NCBI GenBank assembly: GCA_006969385.1
Contig: CP030884.1
Coordinates: 3,596,001-3,660,000 of the forward strand
DNA length: 64,000 bases
Source of the DNA: Planctomycetaceae bacterium
GTDB taxonomy: Bacteria > Planctomycetota > Phycisphaerae > UBA1845 > UTPLA1
Direction of reading: 5' to 3'
A program made the translations under genes and the position numbers. Positions 25,283 through 34,386 of the stretch are shown piece after piece. The notes under the pieces were generated by a model. The model saw only the letters and a program-made list of their open reading frames with translations, was not told where the DNA came from and searched no databases. Numbering within the stretch: position 1 is the stretch's first letter; the number at the start of each line of letters is the position of its first letter.

Positions 25283-26260
25283 GTGAGAACCATGGAATGG
25301 CTAATCGGTGGTGGCGTACTGCTCGTTTTCGGGTTGTACATCGTATTTAGTGGTTTGTTTACCGTCGAACAGCAGACGAATGCGATCGTCGAGCGCTTCG
25401 GCAAGTTCAACAAGATTTGCGGGCCGGGGCTGAACTTTAAGGTGCCGCTTATCGACACGGTGGCCGGTCGCGTGACGCACCGCGTGCGTGAGCTGGAGGT
25501 CGACGTCGAAACCAAAACGTCGGACGACGTCTTTGTAAACCTGGTGATCGCGGTGCAGTTCTTCGTGCGCGAAGATCGCGACACGGTTTATGCGGCGCAT
25601 TACCGCCTGATGAACCCGCGCGAGCAGATGCGCTCGTACGTGTTCGATACGGTGCGTGCCCTCGTGCCCGAGATGGAAGTCGATAACGTCTTTTCAGAAA
25701 AAGAGAAGATCGCATCGGCTGTGAAGGAACGCCTCGAACACACGATGCAGGAATTCGGCTACACGATTCTGCAATCGCTGGTGAACGACATCCAACCCGA
25801 CGCCAAGGTTAAAGAAGCGATGAACCACGTGAACGCGACGGCCCGCATGCGCGAAGCGGCCAAGAACGAAGCGGAAGCGCGGAAGATTCGCACTATTGCC
25901 GAAGCCGAGGCCGAAGCCCGCGCCAAGGAATTGCAGGGTGTCGGTATCGCCCGCCAACGGTTGGCGATCGCCAACGGTTTGAAGGAATCGGTCGAAGCCT
26001 GTGCCGAAGCCGGCATTTCGCCCGAAGAAGCCACCAAGATGGTGTTGCTAACGCAGCACTACGATACGGTGACCTCGGTCGGCGCGCACAGCAAGAGCAC
26101 GATCATGATGGTGCCGTACACGCCCGATGGTATGAGCCAGGTCGGCGACCAGATCACGCAAGCGCTGTTGATCAATGAGGAGGCGCGAAAGCCGCCGACG
26201 CCGAAGAAAACCGACGACGACGACCACGGTCGGCAACATCGCGGTCGGCATACCACATAA
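25283..26260 (+). CDS. SPFH/band 7 (stomatin-like) membrane protein
   Basis: About 325 residues: one N-terminal membrane helix (EWLIGGGVLLVFGLYIVFSGLF), an SPFH domain (VEQQTNAIVERFGKFNKICGPGLNFKVPLIDTV), then a long Ala/Glu-rich coiled coil (MREAAKNEAEARKIRTIAEAEAEARAKE) typical of stomatin/HflC-type proteins that form large membrane rings. The C-terminal tail is His/Arg/Asp-rich. Such proteins organise membrane microdomains or guard FtsH-type proteases. GTG 25283 lies 5 bases after GAGGAG, and ATG 25292 is the alternative. A hairpin with T-tract at 26297 follows. Confidence 0.87.
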   Translation: MRTMEWLIGGGVLLVFGLYIVFSGLFTVEQQTNAIVERFGKFNKICGPGLNFKVPLIDTVAGRVTHRVRELEVDVETKTSDDVFVNLVIAVQFFVREDRDTVYAAHYRLMNPREQMRSYVFDTVRALVPEMEVDNVFSEKEKIASAVKERLEHTMQEFGYTILQSLVNDIQPDAKVKEAMNHVNATARMREAAKNEAEARKIRTIAEAEAEARAKELQGVGIARQRLAIANGLKESVEACAEAGISPEEATKMVLLTQHYDTVTSVGAHSKSTIMMVPYTPDGMSQVGDQITQALLINEEARKPPTPKKTDDDDHGRQHRGRHTT

Positions 26261-26296
26261 GAGGGCCTTGGCCCTATAACACATCAAAGCCTTTCC

Positions 26297-26322
26297 AGCC
26301 GGGCAACGCGCTCGGCTTTTTT
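26297..26322 (+). terminator. Rho-independent terminator
   Basis: AGCCG-ggcaacgcgct-CGGCT is followed by TTTTTT. A second small hairpin AGGGCC-tt-GGCCCT lies just after the SPFH stop codon. These probably end the zinc-ribbon/SPFH transcript. Confidence 0.7.
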
Positions 26323-26548
26323 AATACCCAAATAACGACAATACCGGACGCGCAGCGGTTGCGCAGCACAAGCGCAGAAATTTGTATTTAAGACGTCCGT
26401 CTATTTGTCCGAACGTCCGTTTTCCCTTCGCCCCAACGCGCCCACCTTGCCGATACAAAACCTGCCCGCGAGGGTTTTGAACTTCTGAAGCTTATTCAAA
26501 CGATGGTTTTGCTCGAGTCGATCGGGCCGCATGAGGTGCAACGACGAT

Positions 26549-27061
26549 ATGTGTTGGCGTACGTTTCATTATGCGAGAATCTTGATCGCCGTCGGCTTGA
26601 TCGCCGGCTGCAATAAGCCCGAACCCACTGTCACGGTGAACGATCCACCCGGCAAGAACGAAGACGCGAACCAGGTGGTGAAGTTCATGTCGCATCAACG
26701 CGATCAGGGCATGATCGACGATATGGCCATAACGGATATTCACTTCCGCGGCGCGTCGCACTTTCTGTCCGGTGCGGGTGAGGCCCGCCTCGAACGATAC
26801 GCCGAACTGCTCGCGACGACGGGCGGCGAACTGCATTACGACACGCGGTTGACGGACATGACCTTGGTCAACGCACGGTTGCAGAACGCGCGCGACTTCC
26901 TCAATCAGGCGCGCATCGGCAGCCAGCCCATTCAACTCGTGTTGGGCAAGCCCCAAGGTCGCGGGATGGACGCGACCGAATCGATCGCCGGCCAAGGCGT
27001 TGCGAAGCAGCCTGAAAAACGCGAAAGCGCTTACCGGTTAAGCAATGATGTCGCCAACTAG
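26549..27061 (+). CDS. Lipoprotein with weak OmpA-like region
   Basis: 170 residues from ATG 26549 (ATG 26531 also in frame). A lipoprotein signal ends at LIAVGLIAGC. The middle part (DIHFRGASHFLSGAGEARLERYAELL, then LVNARLQNARDFLNQARIGSQPIQLVLG) looks like a degenerate OmpA-type fold, with the peptidoglycan-binding residues not conserved. The C-terminus is polar. It overlaps or abuts the start of the TPR lipoprotein gene, so the two probably form an operon and may work together at the outer envelope. Function not established. Confidence 0.65.
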   Translation: MCWRTFHYARILIAVGLIAGCNKPEPTVTVNDPPGKNEDANQVVKFMSHQRDQGMIDDMAITDIHFRGASHFLSGAGEARLERYAELLATTGGELHYDTRLTDMTLVNARLQNARDFLNQARIGSQPIQLVLGKPQGRGMDATESIAGQGVAKQPEKRESAYRLSNDVAN

Positions 27062-27071
27062 GAGCGGGGCC

Positions 27072-27866
27072 TTGCATAGAAGCCAAAAACAATCGAGCCG
27101 TTTGATGCCTTGGGCGTTGCCGCTCTTGATGCTGTCGGTCGTCGCCTGCACGCAAACGGACTGGGGCGATTGGTCGCTGCTAACGGGCAAGAACCGTGCG
27201 CGCGACGGCAAGCCCGATCCCGAGTCGCTTCCCGAAGCGCCGCCGCCGAAGATCAATGCCGAAACCCATATCGCCTCGGGCGTCATGCTCGAAAAGCAAG
27301 GCGATCTAATCGGCGCGCAGAAGCAATACGAAAAGGCGTTGGAACTCAAGCCCAACTCGCTCGATGCGATCAACCGACTGGGCAAGGTGTGCTGTCAGCT
27401 CAAACAATACGATGAGGCCGCCGAGGCGTTTCGGCGCGCCTTGGATATGGACCCCGATTCCGCCGCTGTACGGAATAACTTGGGTTACAACTTGATGGCG
27501 CAAGGCAATTTCAGCGAAGCCGAGCAGCAGTTTCGCGCCGCCATGCGGATCGACCCCGACTTCGAACGCGCCCGTGTGAACCTGGGCGTCGTGCTGGTGA
27601 AGCAACAGCGCTTGGCCGACGCGACGACGGAGTTTCTGAAGGTGCTGCCGCGGCACACGGCGTATTACAACGTCGGCGTGATCTGCTTGGGCGAAGGCCA
27701 AACGGCCAAGGCACGCAGCGCGTTTCAACAGGCGTTGGCCATCAAGCCCGACTTCGAACCGGCACGCAAACAGCTTGCCGGTATGCAGTCAGGCTCGACG
27801 GTGGCCGGCGCGACCGCATCGAAGAATACGAAGCCGATGCAGCGTTCGGCATCGACGAATCGGTAA
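27072..27866 (+). CDS. TPR-repeat lipoprotein
   Basis: About 264 residues. The signal MPWALPLLMLSVVAC is lipoprotein-like, and the Asp/Trp-rich region after it is polar. Four or more TPR units run from residue 75: ASGVMLEKQGDLIGAQKQYEKALELKP, INRLGKVCCQLKQYDEAAEAFRRALDMDP, VRNNLGYNLMAQGNFSEAEQQF and YNVGVICLGEGQTAKARSAFQQAL. The frame is open from 27045, overlapping the upstream gene by 17 bases; TTG 27072 has AGGAG 7 bases upstream and is my preferred start, with ATG 27105 as a further option. It is probably a scaffold in an envelope complex, comparable in role to PilF/BamD-type lipoproteins (inference). Confidence 0.8.
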   Translation: MHRSQKQSSRLMPWALPLLMLSVVACTQTDWGDWSLLTGKNRARDGKPDPESLPEAPPPKINAETHIASGVMLEKQGDLIGAQKQYEKALELKPNSLDAINRLGKVCCQLKQYDEAAEAFRRALDMDPDSAAVRNNLGYNLMAQGNFSEAEQQFRAAMRIDPDFERARVNLGVVLVKQQRLADATTEFLKVLPRHTAYYNVGVICLGEGQTAKARSAFQQALAIKPDFEPARKQLAGMQSGSTVAGATASKNTKPMQRSASTNR

Positions 27867-27960
27867 GTCGCGATGATTCGCCGTCGCGACCGGGTCGGTG
27901 CGGCACACGTCGCCGCACGCAAGCATAAAACTATCGCCAGTAGTAAATGGTTCGACATAC

Positions 27961-29013
27961 ATGATCGTTCGTTTCGTTTTCCCGTGGGACGAATTTCGTA
28001 ACTGGGCAATATCCTGCTATCGCGACGGCATCGTACCGTTAGGGCATCGCGCGCAAATGCGTTGGCAACATCTGTCCGGCTTTTTGCCGGCGTTGCCATG
28101 GCGGGTGGCGCTGCCCGTGGTGATTGCGCTGATCGCCTTTGCGAATGCGCGCAGCGTGCTGTCGCCATCGGCCGTGGGGCAGTCCTTCGCGTCGCCTCAA
28201 GCACCGATGCCCGTGCAGTTTGCGCCGCCGTCGAATCAACGCGAGTATGCCTGGATCAACGGTGCGGAGCGTGCCGAGCTAAAGCCATTGTGCGATCGAA
28301 TCGCGCCGGGGGCGGGTTGGCGGCGCTTATCGTTGCCATCCGGCAGCTTCGGCGATTGGCTGCGCCACCTTCCGATGCAATCTTCTGACGTATTGGTACG
28401 CGATTTCCGCAAACGGCCTGTGGACGATGCGGCGCAGGATCGAAGCGCGGGGTGTTTCGCGCTGCATCCGAACACAAATCAACTAGGGCCCGCCGCGATG
28501 ATGGTGCGGCTGCGTGCCGAGTATCTGTGGGCCGCGCAAGCCGGCGGGGCGGCGTCGTTCCATTTCAACACCGGCCAACGGATGGACTGGCTTGAATGGT
28601 CGCGCGGAATGAGGGCGTCGTTCGAAACCGGCACGCTGCGGTTCGTTCAAATGGGCAAGGAAGACACCTCGCGGTCGAGTTATTGCGCCTATCTGGAATC
28701 GCTTTTCCAACATACCGGTTCGCAAAGCTTGCTGGACGATACGCGCCCCGTAACCGACGGCACGATTTCGGTCGGCGACATCTTAATTCGCTCGCATGCC
28801 GGTGACGAACATGCCGCGATGATTGTGGATTTGGCCGTGGATGCAAACGGACAGATCGCCGTCATGTTGGCCCAGGGTAGCGCGCCCGCAGCGACGCTGC
28901 ACCTGTGTGCCAATGAAACCGGCAGCCCGTGGCACGTGGTCTATCGCGATGGTGTGTTTGACCTCGGCCCGAACGGTCGCATGCATCTATCAACGCTGCG
29001 GCGTTGGCATTGA
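27961..29013 (+). CDS. DUF4846 family protein
   Basis: 350 residues from ATG 27961 (GTG 27898 is an upstream alternative). One membrane segment lies near residues 42-60 (VALPVVIALIAFANARSVL), so the rest is likely extracytoplasmic. The family's pattern is visible: AERAELKPLCDRIAPGAGWRRLSLPSGSFGDWLRHLPM, then MVRLRAEYLWAAQAGGAASFHFNTGQ, then VGDILIRSHAGDEHAAMIVDLA. DUF4846 proteins have no established function. A strong terminator follows at 29093. It might be the last gene of an envelope cluster with the two lipoproteins upstream, though the gap of about 95 bases leaves that open. Confidence 0.8.
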   Translation: MIVRFVFPWDEFRNWAISCYRDGIVPLGHRAQMRWQHLSGFLPALPWRVALPVVIALIAFANARSVLSPSAVGQSFASPQAPMPVQFAPPSNQREYAWINGAERAELKPLCDRIAPGAGWRRLSLPSGSFGDWLRHLPMQSSDVLVRDFRKRPVDDAAQDRSAGCFALHPNTNQLGPAAMMVRLRAEYLWAAQAGGAASFHFNTGQRMDWLEWSRGMRASFETGTLRFVQMGKEDTSRSSYCAYLESLFQHTGSQSLLDDTRPVTDGTISVGDILIRSHAGDEHAAMIVDLAVDANGQIAVMLAQGSAPAATLHLCANETGSPWHVVYRDGVFDLGPNGRMHLSTLRRWH

Positions 29014-29092
29014 GTATTGTGCGCGGGATATGAATAGAGAGTTTGAGTCCGTCTCCGCAACGTCAAGTGTTTTCATAAAACATGTGTGCAAG

Positions 29093-29136
29093 AAGAAAGC
29101 CTTCGATCATGTGGGGATCGAAGGCTTTCTTTGTTT
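29093..29136 (+). terminator. Rho-independent terminator
   Basis: A 15-base perfect stem AAGAAAGCCTTCGATC / GATCGAAGGCTTTCTT with a short loop is followed by TGTTTTG. Because the stem begins with an A-run it could also work on the minus strand, but no minus gene ends here. Confidence 0.85.
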
Positions 29137-29200
29137 TGAGTTGGCCAAGCTGGCAGGGCGATTAGGGGCCTGCTTCGGTGCACCAAGCATTCGGAGCTGA

Positions 29201-29239
29201 AACCCTCCCCTAGCCCTTCCCTGCAAGGGAGGGAGATAG
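29201..29239. repeat. CCCTCCC...GGGAGGG hairpin repeat, copy 1
   Basis: ACCCTCCCCTAGCCCTTCCC, then tgcaa, then GGGAGGGAGAT. It is nearly identical to the element at 42950-42990 and related to the coding copy at 16438. Confidence 0.65.
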
Positions 29240-29282
29240 ATTGCAGATTTCCGTACGGTCGGCTGTTTAAGCCGCTGATTCA

Positions 29283-30695
29283 CTAATGCGCCGCGTGAAT
29301 CGCGTGACCGAACATGGCTTCGGCCGCTTCGCCGATCGTTTCGCTGGTGGCCGGGTGCGGGTGAATCGCGACGGCCACATCTTCGGCGACGGCGGCCATC
29401 TCCATCGCCAGCACGCCTTCGGCAATCAAATCGCCCGCGTGCGCACCCACGATGCCGACGCCGAGCACGCGTTGCGTGTCTTTGTCGAAAACCATTTTCG
29501 TAAGACCGTCGGTGCGGCCCATGGCCATGGCGCGACCGGATGCGGCCCACGGGAATTTGGTGACGGTGAAATTCAGCCCCTGATCCTTCGCTTCCTGCTC
29601 GGTCACGCCGCACCATGCCACCTCCGGGTCGGTATAAACGACGGCCGGAATGCAAGCGTTATCAAACTCGGCCGGCTTACCCGCGATCACATCGACGGCG
29701 ACCTTGGCTTCGCGCATGGCCTTGTGCGCGAGCATCGGATTACCGGCCACGTCACCGATGGCAAAGATGCGCTTGTCGGTCGTGCGCAGTTGCTTATCGA
29801 CCTTCACGAAGCCCATGTCGTCGAGTTCGACCTTGGTCTGTTCGAGGCCGATGTCTTTGGTGTTCGGGCTGCGCCCGATGCTGACCAAGATGCGATCGAC
29901 GATTTCTTTGTGCTCCTTGCCGTTGACCTCAAAGACCGTCTCGATGGCGTTGCCTTTCTTGGTCGCGCTCTTGAACATCGCGCTGGTATGAATCGCACCG
30001 ACTTGCTTCTTAAGCTTCGCGACCAACGGCTTGGCCAAGTCGGGATCGAGACCGTTCAGGATGCCGGGTAATGCTTCGACGACCGTCACCTTGCTGCCGA
30101 GCGTGGCATACACTTGGCCGAGTTCGAGACCGATGTAGCCTCCGCCGATGACCATCAGGCGCTCGGGCACCGATTCGAGCTTGAGTGCGTCGGCAGCGTC
30201 CCAACACAATTCGCGCGGCAAGACCTTCTCGGGCAGGTTCTTCGCGCTGGAGCCACTGGCGAGAATGCAATGCTTGAATTTCAGACGACCGGCATCTTCG
30301 CCTTCGATGCGAACTTCTTTTGAGCTTTCGAAGAAGGCTTTGCCGGAGAAGTACTCGACCTTGCGCCCCTTGAGCAGCATCTTCACGCCGCCGGAGAGCT
30401 TGCGGATGACGCCGTTCTTCCAATCGCGCAGTTTCTTGATGTCGGTCTTGGGTTCGCCGAAGCTGACACCGAAGCTCGATGCATGGGCGGCTTCGTCGAT
30501 GATCTTGGCGACGTGTAGTAGCGCCTTGCTGGGGATACAACCTTCGCGCAAACAGACGCCGCCGGGCACTTCGGCCATCTCTACGATGGCGGTGGCCAAA
30601 CCCGCATCCGCCGCCGCGATGGCGGCGACGTAACCACCGGGGCCGCCGCCGATGACGACCACATCGAACTCCTGCTTCAACTCTCCAACAACCAT
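29283..30695 (-). CDS. lpdA: Dihydrolipoyl dehydrogenase
   Basis: 470 residues, full length. FAD site VVVIGGGPGGYVAAI, redox-active disulfide GGVCLREGCIPSK, NAD site VIGGGYIGLELG, ILVSIGRSPNT, FAIGDVAGNPMLAHKAMREA and the C-terminal active-site His in AIHPHPATSETIGEAAEAM. It reoxidises lipoyl groups of 2-oxo acid dehydrogenases and the glycine cleavage system. No E1/E2 genes are adjacent; gcvT and gcvH lie 31 kb away. AGGAG is 7 bases before ATG 30695. Slow divergence from typical LpdA is seen only at the ends. Confidence 0.95.
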   Translation of the reverse strand: MVVGELKQEFDVVVIGGGPGGYVAAIAAADAGLATAIVEMAEVPGGVCLREGCIPSKALLHVAKIIDEAAHASSFGVSFGEPKTDIKKLRDWKNGVIRKLSGGVKMLLKGRKVEYFSGKAFFESSKEVRIEGEDAGRLKFKHCILASGSSAKNLPEKVLPRELCWDAADALKLESVPERLMVIGGGYIGLELGQVYATLGSKVTVVEALPGILNGLDPDLAKPLVAKLKKQVGAIHTSAMFKSATKKGNAIETVFEVNGKEHKEIVDRILVSIGRSPNTKDIGLEQTKVELDDMGFVKVDKQLRTTDKRIFAIGDVAGNPMLAHKAMREAKVAVDVIAGKPAEFDNACIPAVVYTDPEVAWCGVTEQEAKDQGLNFTVTKFPWAASGRAMAMGRTDGLTKMVFDKDTQRVLGVGIVGAHAGDLIAEGVLAMEMAAVAEDVAVAIHPHPATSETIGEAAEAMFGHAIHAAH

Positions 30696-31049
30696 CCGTC
30701 ACTCCTCGCGCTGGGTGCAATATGTGTGATTCCGCGGGGCGGTTGGCCGCCGCGTGATGTTCGTCTTGTCCGGCGGCATTGTAGGTAGATTCGAGCGGAT
30801 CGGCTAGGGAAGTCGGCTCGCCCAAAATCCGGTGGTTTAAGGGTTTAGCGGGGTTTCGCGCATTCGTTTCTGTCGAGCGCGGCGCCGACGATCGGGGGTT
30901 GTAAAGCGCATGCTTCGTCAGCAACATCTCGCGCAATTCGCAACCCAACGCTACCGATTCGCAAAAAAGAATGCGTTCGGCTTAAACATCTGTCGCACTT
31001 CACACATTTACTACATGCGCGGACCACGAGGCCCGGCGGAATCGTTTGC
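30696..31049. other. Divergent intergenic region
   Basis: Separates lpdA (minus) from the sigma factor operon (plus). I see no gene. It should hold both promoters, but neither side has an unambiguous consensus. TTAAAC near 30982 and tactacat near 31009 are possible elements for the sigma operon. Confidence 0.4.
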
Positions 31050-31589
31050 ATGACTCGACGCGTCGACACCGAGAACAACCCGAAGTTGACGGTGCGTCCG
31101 ACCGTCAGGCCGCCGCCCGCCCCCGCGCGGATCGATGAATTGCGCCGACGCATGATCGGTCTGGCGGTGAAATTGCTTTGGAACAAGGCGGATGCTGAAG
31201 AACTCGCGCAAGAGACGCTACGCATCGCACTGACGAAGAAGATTGACTTGCATGATGATGGGGCAAGTGCTTGGTGTTTGAGAACGGTTGCCAACCTCTG
31301 CATGAACCAGCGCCGTCGCCAACGACCGGAGCCGTTGGGCGATTGGGTTGGCGAACATGGCGGCATGACGCCCGCCAAACAAGCGGAAACGACCGAACGA
31401 TTGGAGCGCTTGCGGGATTGCGTTGCACGGTTACCACCGCAACAACGGCTGTCGCTCACATTGCGTTGGATGGAAGAGCAAAGTTATGCCGACGTGGCGC
31501 AGGTGATGGAACTCAGTGAATCGGCGGTACGAGCGCACGTACATCAGGCACGGCGGGCGCTCGGCGAACTGATGAAAGACGACGAATGA
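31050..31589 (+). CDS. ECF-family sigma factor
   Basis: 179 residues. Region 2 is visible as ELRRRMIGLAVKLLWNKADAEELAQETLRIAL, followed by CLRTVANLCMNQRRRQRPE (region 2.4 to linker). Region 4 is LPPQQRLSLTLRWMEEQSYADVAQVMELSESAVRAHVHQARRALGEL. The N-terminal 28 residues are Pro/Arg-rich. The stop overlaps the next start (ATGA at 31586-31589), and the next gene encodes a zinc-finger anti-sigma factor, so this is a classical sigma/anti-sigma pair. The regulon is unknown; autoregulation is likely but I found no convincing self-recognised promoter. Confidence 0.87.
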   Translation: MTRRVDTENNPKLTVRPTVRPPPAPARIDELRRRMIGLAVKLLWNKADAEELAQETLRIALTKKIDLHDDGASAWCLRTVANLCMNQRRRQRPEPLGDWVGEHGGMTPAKQAETTERLERLRDCVARLPPQQRLSLTLRWMEEQSYADVAQVMELSESAVRAHVHQARRALGELMKDDE

Positions 31590-32152
31590 GCTGGAATTGT
31601 GCGGACATTGAGGAGCGTCTTGATGACTATCTCGATGGTGAGATGTCACCGGACTATGCGACGCGGTTTGATGCGCACTTGAATTCGTGCGCGGCATGTG
31701 CGGCGTATGTTGCGAGTGAACGACTGTTGATCGGCGATCTTGGACAACTCGGACGTTTCGCAGATCGACTCGCCCAGTTTGAATCGAAGAAACAGGGGGT
31801 TTCATCGTCGCGTGGCAATCTCGTTTGGTTAAGAAATGGTGGGATCGCTGCCGCAGTAGCGATCGCGATAACTGCAGGATATTTGATTCCGATGAACCAA
31901 CCGAATCGTGACAAATACGACGCGACGAGTGAGATACCTCGGCCTAGTGCACGGATATCCCGGCAACCGGTTCGTCTCGCGCTTGCAGATGACTCGCGGT
32001 TAGTCGTACCGGTACCGACCGACAATGAGAAAATGCACATCTTCTGGATGTACGATGTGGTACAAGATGATGCGAACGCTGCTGCGCCGACTTCGCCCGA
32101 TGGTAATTATCAAATCAGTCAGCCCCAAGCGACACAGAAAGGACAACCATGA
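31586..32152 (+). CDS. Zinc-finger anti-sigma factor (membrane-anchored)
   Basis: 188 residues. N-terminal ZAS/zf-HC2 motif: CADIEERLDDYLDGEMSP, then FDAHLNSCAAC (HxxxCxxC). A single membrane helix at about residues 88-106 (GGIAAAVAIAITAGYLI) and a C-terminal extracytoplasmic region of about 80 residues follow. It should hold the upstream sigma factor at the membrane until a signal leads to release. Both ends overlap neighbours (ATGA with the sigma gene, ATGA with the secretin-N gene), so three proteins are made together. The extracytoplasmic tail has no recognisable sensor. Confidence 0.85.
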   Translation: MSWNCADIEERLDDYLDGEMSPDYATRFDAHLNSCAACAAYVASERLLIGDLGQLGRFADRLAQFESKKQGVSSSRGNLVWLRNGGIAAAVAIAITAGYLIPMNQPNRDKYDATSEIPRPSARISRQPVRLALADDSRLVVPVPTDNEKMHIFWMYDVVQDDANAAAPTSPDGNYQISQPQATQKGQP

Positions 32153-33114
32153 CACCAACGTTGATTATCTCGATCTTAATTTTCAGCCACGGTTACGCGC
32201 TGCGCCAAGCAAGTCCACAGCAAGCGTCTCAGCCTGCCGCACAGCGTCAGGAACGTCCACCCGAGTCTGTTCAGGTGTACAGGATCGAACATGCGCATCT
32301 CGATAACGTTGCGGAAGTCCTGAGGTTGCTCGCGCGGGTGACATCCGTTCCCGACAACCGAACCAACTCGCTATTTGTTCGCGGCTCGAAAGAGGACTTC
32401 GAAATCGTCGAACGTATTATCGAAAGTCTCGATCGCCCCACGGAGGATACATCCGATTCATTGCGAGTGGTCGAAATCAAAAACCGCGACACCAATGATC
32501 TTGCCAGAAGGTTATCCGAACTTTATCGCAGCGACCTGCGGGTGTCTGCCGATATCCAAGGTCATCGCTTAGTCATGCGCGGAAATCAGGCGGATCTCGA
32601 TGCCGCCGAAAACGTACTAGCGAAACTCGACCGACCATTACCGTCGGCGACGGTTCACTTTGCCTTCTTTCAACTGAGCGATACCGGCGCTCAATCGCAA
32701 GTCATCGGCCCGCTCCCGCCGGATCTGCAAGATGTTGCCCAAGAGCTATTGCGCTTCGGCTCGCCAAGGCTGATCGGTCGCACGATGACGGCGTCGGTCG
32801 AGAATGAGGAATTCCAAGTAGCCGGCCAAGTCGCCGAGGAGTCGATGGTCGAAGTCAACTGCCGGCTTACTTCTGCCGCGAAAGACGGTGCGGTCGTTAT
32901 GCAGATTCGGGCCGAATTGGCGTTGGAAAAACCCGACGAAGACGACGGTGACGAAGGGGAAAAAAACCGACGTCAACCGCGTCGACCACGACGCGATTTT
33001 TCCATCGCTACGACGGTACTCGCGCCGCGTGGTGACTACGTGATTCTCGGCGGGGCACCACACGGGTTCGAGCCGGGGCAGTCGGTAGTGCTGGTGGTGC
33101 ATGTGCCGAAGTAA
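32149..33114 (+). CDS. Secretin N-domain (NolW-like) protein
   Basis: 321 residues with a signal-like N-terminus (LIISILIFSHGYALRQASPQ). Two secretin N-type domains are recognisable: YRIEHAHLDNVAEVLRLLA...VPDNRTNSLFVRGSKEDFEIVERIIESLDRP and VVEIKNRDTNDLARRLSELY...VSADIQGHRLVMRGNQADLDAAENVLAKLDRP. The C-terminal part has no recognisable secretin barrel, but ends in a secretin-like FSIATTVLAPRGDYVILGG. A Lys/Arg/Asp-rich linker (KPDEDDGDEGEKNRRQPRRPRR) precedes it. It is coupled to the anti-sigma gene by ATGA, which suggests that it works in the same signalling path, perhaps as the extracytoplasmic sensor (inference). Confidence 0.75.
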   Translation: MTPTLIISILIFSHGYALRQASPQQASQPAAQRQERPPESVQVYRIEHAHLDNVAEVLRLLARVTSVPDNRTNSLFVRGSKEDFEIVERIIESLDRPTEDTSDSLRVVEIKNRDTNDLARRLSELYRSDLRVSADIQGHRLVMRGNQADLDAAENVLAKLDRPLPSATVHFAFFQLSDTGAQSQVIGPLPPDLQDVAQELLRFGSPRLIGRTMTASVENEEFQVAGQVAEESMVEVNCRLTSAAKDGAVVMQIRAELALEKPDEDDGDEGEKNRRQPRRPRRDFSIATTVLAPRGDYVILGGAPHGFEPGQSVVLVVHVPK

Positions 33115-33139
33115 TCGTGATGCGTGATGAACGTGGGAT

Positions 33140-33162
33140 GTCCCCCAGCCCCGGAGGGGGAC
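33140..33162. repeat. Short GC-rich hairpin
   Basis: GTCCCCC-agccccgga-GGGGGAC, immediately after the secretin-N gene and before the bidirectional terminator. It lacks a T-tract and resembles the other intergenic hairpins of this window. Confidence 0.4.
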
Positions 33163-33242
33163 GGGGTACCCGCTTGTCACCAGCCCGAGTGGGGCATGAG
33201 GCACCAGAAAATTCCGCTCTGTCGCGCTAACCACATTGCGTG

Positions 33243-33280
33243 AAAAAATAAAAGCCGTCGCGATGGGCGACGGCTTTTTT
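33243..33280. terminator. Bidirectional rho-independent terminator
   Basis: AAAAAATAAAAGCCGTCGC-gatg-GGCGACGGCTTTTTT. The stem AAAGCCGTCGC / GCGACGGCTTT is perfect, with an A-run on one side and a T-run on the other. It lies between the convergent sigma operon (+) and FKBP gene (-), and can serve both. Confidence 0.9.
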
Positions 33281-33318
33281 CATTTACTCATCAATCTGAT
33301 GCGGAATCGCCGACCGCC

Positions 33319-33711
33319 TCAATGCACTTTGAGCAATTCGACTTCAAACACCAACGTCGCGCCGCCGGGAATCGTCGGCGGGGCACCGCGGCTGCCGTAG
33401 CCGAGGTCCGACGGAATCACCAACATCGCCTTGCCGCCCGGCTTCATCATACCGACGCCTTCGGTCCAGCCCGCGATCACCTGATTGAGACCAAACGTCG
33501 CCGGTTGACCGCGATCGACCGACGAGTCGAACTTGGTGCCGTCGGTCAGCCAGCCGGTGTAATGCACGGTCACCTGCGATGAGGGCTTGGGCGAATTGCC
33601 TTCGCCGGCGGCGGTTTCGATCATGACGAGGCCGGAGCCGGTTTCGTTGGCATCGCTGGTGTCGACATTCTTGCTTTGCAGAAACGATTGTGCCTGGGCA
33701 TCGAGTGGCAT
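33319..33711 (-). CDS. FKBP-type peptidyl-prolyl cis-trans isomerase
   Basis: 130 residues. FKBP core: [63 protein letters not shown] and [12 protein letters not shown]. Residues Y, F, D and W of the active-site pocket are present. The N-terminal 30 residues ([20 protein letters not shown]) are a short extension without signal peptide, so it is likely cytoplasmic. AAGGACG lies just before the ATG. It speeds up prolyl isomerisation in folding. Confidence 0.92.
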   Translation of the reverse strand: MPLDAQAQSFLQSKNVDTSDANETGSGLVMIETAAGEGNSPKPSSQVTVHYTGWLTDGTKFDSSVDRGQPATFGLNQVIAGWTEGVGMMKPGGKAMLVIPSDLGYGSRGAPPTIPGGATLVFEVELLKVH

Positions 33712-33851
33712 AGAGCCGTCCTTTCGGGTTTGTGTCGTCGCAATGAGTTTCCGGTAGGGGTTCTAAGGAAGTGGGCTACGCAAGTCAACCGGATCGGGTT
33801 ATGATTCCACGCACCGTGATGTTGTCCATATTTGGACGCTGTCACGGCTTT

Positions 33852-33933
<82 letters not shown>

Positions 33934-34386
33934 TTTTTTATGATTGCTTTGGTTTAATGGTCGTGACTGATGCGCGATGGTCGCGGTGGAGCAATGGCCG
34001 CGACGGAATTGGTATATCGTTCGTGGGTTGCCCTTTCTTGTATCGATTTACTTCAACAGCCTGCCTGGGAGATTTTGACGAATCGTCTCACCTCAATTGC
34101 TGCTCATATCTTTAACAGTCTGAAATTTCTAGAAGATGTGTGCCTTTCTAACGGTGGTCGATTGCAGAGAATCTCAAATCTGAGATTTCAAATCTCGAGT
34201 ATTGAGTTTTGGCTCTGAAATCTCAAATTTCAAATCTGGAATCTGACATCCTGACTATCTCTCCTGTCCAGCCGCAGGCCGTTGGATCATGTCCTTCCGC
34301 GTCGTTCAATAATCTCTGATTGCGGTTAAACTTCGCACTGTCATGTAAGCGACCAAATTTCCGCTCAATGGGAGCGATTGACGACC
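33934..34386. other. Intergenic region with A/T-rich palindromic repeats
   Basis: No gene is convincing. From 34169 to 34245 there is a run of related short palindromes: AATCTCA-aatc-TGAGATT, then ATTTCAAATCTCGAG, then CTGAAATCTCAAATTTCAAATCTGG. It is of the same kind as the motifs at 1024 and 4983. The upstream part may hold a terminator for the tRNA (TTTTTT at 33934). Confidence 0.45.

Noticed and set aside
28039..28725. Several minus-strand frames opposite the DUF4846 gene
   Set aside because: Shadows; the plus-strand gene has a recognised family pattern and a terminator.
30010..30948. 312-codon minus-strand frame overlapping lpdA in another phase
   Set aside because: Same strand but different phase; Arg-rich, no motif, and lpdA is unambiguous.
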